Origin: Diphasiastrum complanatum
Lineage: Eukaryota; Streptophyta; Lycopodiopsida; Lycopodiales; Lycopodiaceae
DNA length: 60,000 nucleotides
Direction of reading: 5' to 3'
Assembly: GCA_029204225.1 (NCBI GenBank)
Contig: CM055098.1
Coordinates: forward strand, 15,206,533-15,266,532
In this document: positions 9,501 to 18,500 of the stretch, one piece after another
Position numbering within the stretch: position 1 is the stretch's first letter
How the letters are laid out: each line of letters opens with the position of its first letter
The notes under the pieces: generated by a model
Database searches by the model: none
Seen by the model: the letters and a program-made list of their open reading frames with translations, nothing else
What the model was told of the DNA's origin: nothing
Translations under genes and position numbers: made by a program

Positions 9501-12500
9501 ATAGGGCACTTTCAAAAGTCAAGTTAGGGTCCCTTAACATAATTAGACTTTACTTGGACCCACGAGTTACCACTAGACCAAAATCGGTTTTAACTTAACT
9601 AAAACTATCTTAACACGGTTTAAATAATAAACCTAACCCATGGTTACACAAGTCTCGACCTTTTGGGTCAAAGTAACCTATGGGAATCTAACATTTTCAT
9701 TTACTATTTCTATCACCCTCCTTAAATGATAATGTTAAAAAACATAACATGACATGAAGTAGAATGGAAAAATTGCAACAAAATGCAAAATGTTGCTTGC
9801 TACCCAAAACTTCATGTAGCCGAAATCTCAGCCCCAATCATGCCCGATGTAGAAGAGATGTAGGTAGCATCAAGTCGAAGAGTGAAGACAAGCATCCAAA
9901 GTAAGTAATAAAAAAACCAGCCACAAGCCGAAATATGGATTTGCAATCCATCAATGGTTCCCACATGATTCCATAAGTCTTCTTACCACAAGAAACATAA
10001 AGAAGAGTATGATACTCTTTTACCATCACATCCGAATCTTACTATCAATGATCTGCTCACCAACACTATGTAAGGCAACACCGTCATCATAAGAAGTAAG
10101 CATCAAAACAGGAAAATCAGCATAAGTTACTGATTTTGGTGAGGCATGTGTGTTTCCTCCAAGGTAAAAAGATGCTTTGTTATCCCGCAAAGACTCGGAC
10201 AGCCAACAAGATCTTGTTACCGATAAAATCTTGATCATCACGTCGATGCCAAACCTCAGCTTGCAACTCCATGAAAATTAGTTGGTGCCGTCCGACATAA
10301 CAAGTACGAATTGCTCCCAAATCTCTTGCCATAAGAACCGGCCTGGAAAAATAAACTTTTTCAAACCGTAAATGTGCCCTAAAAGACACAAAAATCAGCA
10401 AGTATCAAATCTGAAAAATCAGCACCGGAATGTGTTGAAACCACACATTAGATGGATGTAGGAACTCGCCCTCTTACAAGCCTTGTGTGCTGAAAATTTC
10501 AGCCTGAAATTGCATTGCAAACTCAAAAAACTAGCAAGCAAAGAATTAGGCTAGCCTAAAACAAAGCTTTTTCCGGAACCCTTCTTTCTTGCCAAAAAGT
10601 GTGAACAATACACACACGGATAGGGCTGTTGCAAACACCTTACAAATGGTAATATGCTGTCGGAATGTGATCGGATCATCACAAAAAAGTAGCGCCTTCT
10701 TCCACACCTCAAAACAAGCAAAAAAAGCGGATCTTCTCTTTGTAAAATCAGCAAGGGTGCTGATCAGAAGATAAAAATTGCTTGTAGATGGGCGCCCTCC
10801 TGCACAGGGGCAAATCTGAAAATAGGGCAGCAGCGGACCAACGGAAGTAGGATAAACCTACACGGATGGGGGCGACCTAAAAGCAGCCCCGAAGAAGATA
10901 ATTAATGGCGCCTTCTTGCAACCTAAAAAATCAGCAAACAACCAACTGATTTTTGGGCGCCCAAAATCCCATTATCTCCTTTGATGTGTGACGCCCTCTT
11001 GCAAAACGGAAAAGAGTCAAAATTGAACGGGCCTTCACTCCAAAAAATCAGCAAGGGTGCTGAATTTTTGTGATCCCTAAGTGAAGACAATCTCTTTTGG
11101 TAGGGCGCCCAAAATCAAGCATAGAAGATCCATGGCTTTGATACCATGTAAGAAATCAAAGTGCCAAGATCCTTCTAACATTCAATCTCCATATAAAAGA
11201 AGAAGAAGAAGAAGAAGAGGAGGGAGAGGGTTAGGCGCCCTCAAGGAGAGAGAAAGTAGTAGCAATGCTTGAAAGGGAATGAATTACAAATGAACAATGA
11301 GTACATATAAATAGGCCTTCCAAGGGCCTAGACTCTTCCAAACTTAAGTTTTAGAACCTTCCAAACCCACTACTAATTATAGGGCACTCCCAACAGTCAA
11401 GATAGGGTCCCTTAACATAATTAGACTTTACTTGGACCCACGAGTTACCACCACCAAAATTGGGTCGAACTTAACTAAAACTATCTTAACATGGTCTAAA
11501 TAATAAACCTAACCCATGCTTACACAAGTCTCGACCTTTTGGGTCAAAGTAACCTATGGGAAACTAACATTATCATTTATTATTTCTAACATTGCTGAAA
11601 CCTTCTGAGACATGGTTTTGCTTACATTTAAATTGTGCGCACAACCCTTTTAAATAAGAAAATTTGATGTGCTTTAAAGAGGTCGGTGGGATAGTTAAGA
11701 CTTTGACTGGCTGATAACTTTTAATTTACAAGTATGATCAAGGTGCGGTGTGTTGCAATAGGAGTACCCAAGTCCAGCGCTTGTAGTGATGTAGTTACTT
11801 CTTGGCTTCTTGCCTATAAGTACAAAAGTTTCTAGAGACCCTAGTTCTGATTGATGATTTCAGAAGTTTTTCCCCTGTAGTGACAAGATGAAGGAAGCCC
11901 AATAAAATTGGGATAAAAGGAAAACACTCTCAAGAGAATACTTCCAAGAGACCTAGGAGCAAGTGCTTGGAACATAAAATAGTTTGCTTGGGCCTAGGGA
12001 TCAAGAGGATATGATTAACTTGCCGACTGTGTGAATGAATGAACATGTCTAATGCATGGTGGCAGGTAGATGTGTGATGGTGTACCTTTTTGGACTTAAA
12101 ATGCTTATACTGTTTTGATAAAAAATTGACAACATGTTCACAAATGATGAGTGCAGACTGCTGCATATGATGGAGTTAAACTTTGGGATCTTCGAAAGCT
12201 TAAAAATTTTCGTTCTTTTGCCCCATATGATCCAAGCACCCCAACCAACACTGGTATGCACCATTCTATTTGAGTGAAAGTTGCTATTTATATGCTATTT
12301 GACAGCTTACTAGAGAATGTTGGAACAAGAATCCACCAAAATGTTAGAGAATCTGTTACTTTATACATTGTCCATGATGAGAATAAGTGAAATTGGTGCT
12401 AGACTCCTTTTTTTGATGTAACTAAGCATCGATTTGAGGTTCCTATTTTCAATCATGAGAAGTGTTGTTAGTGTCTACTGTTTGTGTGATTGACAAAAAT

Positions 12501-15500
12501 TGTAGTTTGCAATCGGCTCAAATATTGATGTGACCTTGTTATGAACACCTGAATCCATGTATTTAGCTTGTTTGGAGAACTAGTACAAGTGCATTAATCA
12601 CAAATGCATCACTATAAGCTAGTACTACAATTCTTCCTTTTACAAGCATTTTTCTCTTTGCATGTTGATAGAGGAATGTTCCAGCTTGATCCATTCCATA
12701 GTTATCAAACTGGAGCATAAGTTCCATCTAAGTTGGAAAAGTTTTAGCACTGAATTATTTTAGAGAGGAGAGAACAAAGAGAGAAGACACGAGATGGTTG
12801 TTTGAATGCTAGATCTATAATAATCGTAAAAGAGTGGGAGTACAAGGTCGTAACATGTTATTTCCCTCAACAAGATGTTCAAACAAATAGAGACAATGAG
12901 TTGCTTCAGTTCTCTAATAATGAAACACCAATCACCAAGAGTCCTGGAACTGAAGGTTCATAATTGGAAAGCCATAGTCAGGGGTCAAGAGTCGGTTGCT
13001 CGGCTTGGATCTTGGTCACCTCCTACGTAGGCCGAGTTTCCTCTAGGAGTGGAGAGTTGTAGAGAGAGATTAAAAATGCACCCAAAAAACCTATTTTTTA
13101 GGAACGGCCCCCAAGTTAATAGACTTGGGCATTGACAATAAATTCCTTGCAGTTTTATACTCCCCCTTAATGACTACTTTACTTTCCTTGACTCCTAAGA
13201 TTTGTACTATCCTTGACTCCTAAGATCTCTTTGAACATCCAAAATTTGTCATTTGACAACCCCTTTGGTAAAGATATCAACATCTTATTTGCAGTGGGGC
13301 AATAAATGAGCTTCACTTCTGCTGACATCACCTTCTCATGTATTAAATGGTAATGAACTTTGACGTTCTTAGCTTAGTCATCAAAGACCTGGACCTTTGC
13401 AATTTGGATGCAACTTTGATCATCACAATAAATTATTGTTGCATTAGATTGCTTTTCTTTAAATTCTGTTTATTGATCCATATATTTTGCACAAATCCTT
13501 GGGGATGTGAGCTTAATGTCCCCACAACCAAGGATCCTCAAGTGGGCTACACTTGCTTATTGCCATACAATACATCTTGGGGTATTTTGCCCTCGAATGC
13601 TTTCATCGATGACCTGTTTTGCACATAAATGGCTGTGTGAGTAGCATCGCCCCATAAAAAATCAGTTGGATCTTGTACTTCTAAAATACATTTTGCACTT
13701 TCAACATTAGTGTAATTCTGGCATTTAACCCCATTTGGTTGAGGAGAATAAGAGGTGGTAAGATGATGCTTTATATTGTTATCCTTGCAAAAGTCACGGA
13801 GTTTGTTAGAAGTATATTCTCCCCCATGGTCACTCAAGTATTTTAATTTCAGATTTACCTGATTTTCAACTAAACTCTTGAAGTCAACAAACTTCTCAAA
13901 GGCTTCACTTTTCTTGTTTAGAAAGTAGATCCAATAATATCTTGAGAAGTCATCAATAAAGAGCATGTATTAAAGTGATTCACCCCAGGATTCTGTTTGA
14001 GCTGGTCCCCAAAGACTACTATGGACAAGCTCAGGTGTTCTTTTAGCCCTCCATTCGCTTGCTGCAAACTTGCTTCACACTTGCTTTTGCCCAAGCAAGC
14101 TTGACAAATACCTGATGATACCTCAATAGAATGGAGCCCCTTCACCATTTCACGTGCTCCAACCTATACAATTTATCGTTGCCTCTTGTTGGTCATCATT
14201 AACATGCTTTAGAAACAATCTATTATGGAAGAACTCAATTTCATTCCTTTATCTGCAATACAACCAACCGAAAGCAGATTCCTAGCTATGTTAGGTATGT
14301 ACCAGACATTGTTAAATTTCAGAGTAATGTTCTGACTTAGGTGTATCACCTAATTGTCTCCGAGGATCACCTTGGACTTGCTGTCCCCTTCAAGATTTGC
14401 AACCCACTATTGTGAGAGCCCATGTGGGAAGGTGGTCCTGAATTAAGGTACTAGATTGAAGCACTTGAATGTGATTCCTTTGCCATGAGTGCCATGTCAT
14501 CGACTTCTTCCCCATCTCCAAAATAATTTGAAGATTGTCCTCTTGATCCACCATTAGGATTTGAGGCTGATCCTCTCCCCCTTCCTCTGATTCTTGTGGT
14601 GTATTGCTTGATGCAACATTACTTGGTTATTTGGAATGATAACTAGGTCATTTAGCATTAGCATTAGGCTTGGACCTAGTAGAAAAGTTACCCTTAGCTC
14701 CTCCTTGCCTCTTCCAATAGCTAGCCTCTTCATGGTTCTTCAGTCCACAAACAAGGTGCATGGACCTTTCTTGGGATTGTTGTTAGCCCCTCTTTGCTTG
14801 GGATTTGCCTTTGCCTCGTCGTCTCAAAGAAGATCTTTTAACAAGTGAATCATCACTTGCAAAGTCTTTGGTAGGTAGGTGTGTAGGAATCCATCAAGAC
14901 CTCTCGAATGATGATTCCTTCCAATTTGTCACTCTTTCCTTAGACATCAAAGAAGTAACCACATGGTAAAAGGATTGGGGTAAGCCATTCAAAACAACAC
15001 TTACCACTTCTACTTCCTTGAGTCTTCACCTATATCATCAAATTGATCTTTTACTTCTCTAGTGGGGAAAGACATTATAGATTCACCACAGTCATCTTAG
15101 TGTTTATTATTTTTCACTTAGAAAACAAGACTTTAGAAGTGGAGGCAAATTCAAATAGAGATCTAAAAATTCCATTCTTGCTGAGGAGTGGCTGCTTCAT
15201 GAATTTGTGTCAACTTATTACTCATGGACATACTTAACATGCATAAAGCGTTCTTAGTTCTTTTGTCCCTAAAGATTATGTCTTTAGTAGGTGGTCCTCG
15301 TTGTTATTGGTGGGTCTTTCCTCTTCACTCGTCACAATGGCCCACATATCAGCCATTACTAAAATATTCCTCATCTTGAACATCCAAGCTTGATAATTAG
15401 TTCCATCAAGCTTATTAGCATCATTCAAGACAACACTATCCACTCTATCACCTCATATTAGAGAAAAAAGATAAATGGAATGCTCTCCCAACAAGAATAG

Positions 15501-18500
15501 ACACAATAGATGCTAGTTCTAATGCTGAACCAATCATGATCGTAAATGAGTCAAAGCACAATGTTATAATGTGTTATCTTCCTCAAGGGGATGCTCAAAT
15601 ATAGATGCAATGAGTTGCAATTCTCTATTATTGAAACGTCAATCACCAAGAGCTCTGTAGCTGAAGAGTAATGTCAATGGTCACAAAGAACCTACCAGAT
15701 TGAAAAGTTAAATAGCATGAAATATTGAGTTTGGAGCATCAACTCTAGTTTGAACCAGAAGATATTTTACTTTACGCTTGAATTTCCTAGTTGGAATCAA
15801 TGTAACACTGGAGAAGCATATGGAGCATAGGTTGATTCAAGAATATTAAGGTAAGAGAAGCTCTATGTGAAAGTGTAGAAAAAACCTCCCAACTGTAGGC
15901 ACTAGGTCTTTGTGAGTCCTGCTACTTGCTATTCCTGTCACCTCGCACATGGCATCCAACAATGGGTGATCAGTCCACTGGACACGCATGCTACCTGTGA
16001 CCTGAGTGACTCATAGGGTACCACCCCCATGCCCCACCACAGACCTATGACCCGATTGGTCACCCCAGCTACTTGTCGGCTAGCATCTGGTAATTGACGG
16101 CTGGCCTTGGCCATTGACTCCTTCAGTTCTCAAAACTGTGTTGAGCTTCAGCATCCCACCAGACTATACTGTTGTTTTTTCGTAACTGGTCCGTTAAAGG
16201 AGCAACTACGTCTGAATAGACAAAGACGCCCGAGAGACTCTCATCCCAAACCTCTGTTCCCTGACCATTTGGCATCTCAACTGTATACCGGTAATCAGAA
16301 GGAATAGTAGCTAAGCGAAGCGTCTTCACCACACGGGAATTAACAATATCATGTGAGGAACCAGTGTCAAATAAGATGAGCACGTCATGACCTTCCAGCT
16401 TCCCCCTCATGCGTATTAGCTCCCTATCTGGAAATTGATAGGCTTCACGTGCCTTGGTGGACAAAACAAGGGTTCTATACATAGATCAAATGCTATTGAC
16501 AAAGAATTACTAATCAAATTGTTATGTGAGTATTGTGTGATATTTGTTGCATTTTCAATGCAACAATCTATGTTTTCTAGAAAGAGTGTTTACCTGAGTG
16601 TCTTTCCCCGTCTATGGATGTAGATCATCACTTCTGTATCACTATTTCTCTATAGGATGAACCTCTAAGGAAGAGGATGAGGTTGCTACGCAACATCGAA
16701 AGTGTTTACGTATGGGTCATAGTTGATCCCCTTGGGGAGCTCTTGTGCTGGTAGTCGGCAAGAAAGACGATGATTTATGTGTTTGTGTCAACTATAAGAA
16801 ACTTACTAAAATAACCATCAAGAATCGTTATCCCTTACCAATGATGGACGACCTAAAGGACCGATTGAATGGTGCAAAGTACTTCACTAATTTGGACTTT
16901 AGATTCGGTTACCATCAAATTTAATGAGGGGGATGTTTCTAAAATTGGTTTTCATACAAGATATGGCATTATGAATTTTAGTTTTACCTTTTGGTCTAAC
17001 GATTTAGCAACTTTTGGCAGATGATGAATGATCTTCGTTGTCCATATTTGGGAAAATCTGTTGTGGTATTCTTGGATGATACTTTGATTTAAAGTAGACC
17101 TATGAGGAGCATGAAGCGCATTTTTGTACATTCTTAGATATTCTAAGGTAGGAAAAGCTCTTTGCTAAAGAGTCTAAATGCGAGTTTTCTCAAACAAAAC
17201 TAATCATTTCCTATCATGGCATTGAGATCGACTATGATAAAGTAAGGTACATGGTGGCCTATCTTAAAAACCATCAAAAAAGAGAAATGTTTCTTAGATT
17301 TCATAGGTTTTTCCATGAGTTTATTCAAGACTATGCTAAATTAGCATTACCCTTCACTAATCTTCTGAAGGGAGTGAAGAAAGCTAAAAAGAAAACCAAA
17401 AATGGTAATAAGAAGAAGCTTGCAAGCATAGTAAGATCAGTCGTGTGGATCGATGAATTAAATCAAAGCTTTGGGGCTTTCAGATATTTACTATCTACAA
17501 GGCCCGTACTACACATACTGGACCCTTAACAAGCCATTTCTTGTTGAAACAGACACTAGTAATCATGCTGTACGAGCAATCTATATTAAGACGGTATAGA
17601 CCAGTGGTTTTTGAAAGCAAGAAGTAGGACCTAACCAAGAGAGTAGATATTCTACTTATGAGAAGGAACTTTTTGTTGTGATTCATGCTTTAAAAACTTG
17701 GACACATTACTTGTATGGATCCAAATGTATGGTGATGATAGATCATTCGTGATGTCGTGGACATGAGAGGTCGTAAGGCCCATTGGTGTGAAGCAATTCT
17801 ATGCTAACAACAACTACTCTCTTAGAGAATTCGAGATCAAAACTTGGGTGCATCTTAGAACTCCAAAAGATTCTAAGGTACTTTGATTAGGGAAATGCCC
17901 TCAGCTAGAGCAGCCCATATAAGATTGTAAAGAAGCTCAATCGATCCACTTATCCACCAAACCTTCCTCTTGGAACTATGGTTCATCTTGTATTCCATGT
18001 TAGCTGTTTAACAGAACGACTTGGTGGAAAGGATAGCCTCATTCCAGAAGGTGAATTGGTTGTATTGGAGGTTTGACTTCCTTTGTACCTCTTTAATTAG
18101 AAAAGGTTGTAAATACATGCCATCACCAATTCAATTAAGAACATGTATGGTTTTTGAATATTTGGTTCATTGGAAAGGTAAGTCAAATGATGAGGTCAAT
18201 TTGGAGAAAGAAGTGGACTTGAGACGGAGATTACCTGACTTTTCTCCCATAGAAGGAAGCTTTTAAGGGGAGGGAATATTATGTACCATAACTGTACATC
18301 CAAAACTGACGGCCTCACAAGGGGTAGAACGCAACGTTATCGACATGTCAACATCCTAGAATCATGCATGTTGTTGATCAGACCGTGCTGGGGCCCACTT
18401 GTACATAGATTTATAGAGGTGGGAGAGCCCTTTTTCCATTCACTTAGTCTACCCGAGAGGAGATGCATGGGGAACACGTGCAGAACCAAGATGAATTTCT

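Larger units (their letters stand above)
9280..11591 (-). mobile_element. TRIM/SMART-like non-autonomous LTR retrotransposon, complete
   Basis: Two direct repeats, 9280-9715 (436 bp) and 11147-11591 (445 bp), bound a 1431-bp interior. On the plus strand both start TGTARGAAATCAAAGTGCC and end in CA. The element reads on the minus strand: its 5' LTR is the right copy, directly followed by TGGTATCAAAGC (reverse complement of 11135-11146), an initiator tRNA-Met primer-binding site. AAGGAGGG (reverse complement of 9716-9723) precedes the 3' LTR as polypurine tract. Flanks TTGTT (9275-9279) and TTGCT (11592-11596) form a 5-bp target duplication with one mismatch. The interior has no gag or pol motif, so mobilisation by a Copia relative is inferred. 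Confidence 0.85.
12758..15695 (-). mobile_element. Ty1/Copia element with reverse transcriptase deleted (minus strand)
   Basis: Reading from right to left on the minus strand: LTR (about 15456-15695), decayed primer site (near 15443-15453), gag, zinc knuckle, protease, GAG-pre-integrase, integrase, RNase H, polypurine tract and LTR (about 12758-13151). The two LTR regions share long stretches, for example GAAACxxCAATCACCAAGAG. RT is missing: integrase ends near 13550 and RNase H begins by about 13460. All frames carry stops and shifts. The element lies in the PRP19 intron between exons e and f. Confidence 0.8.
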
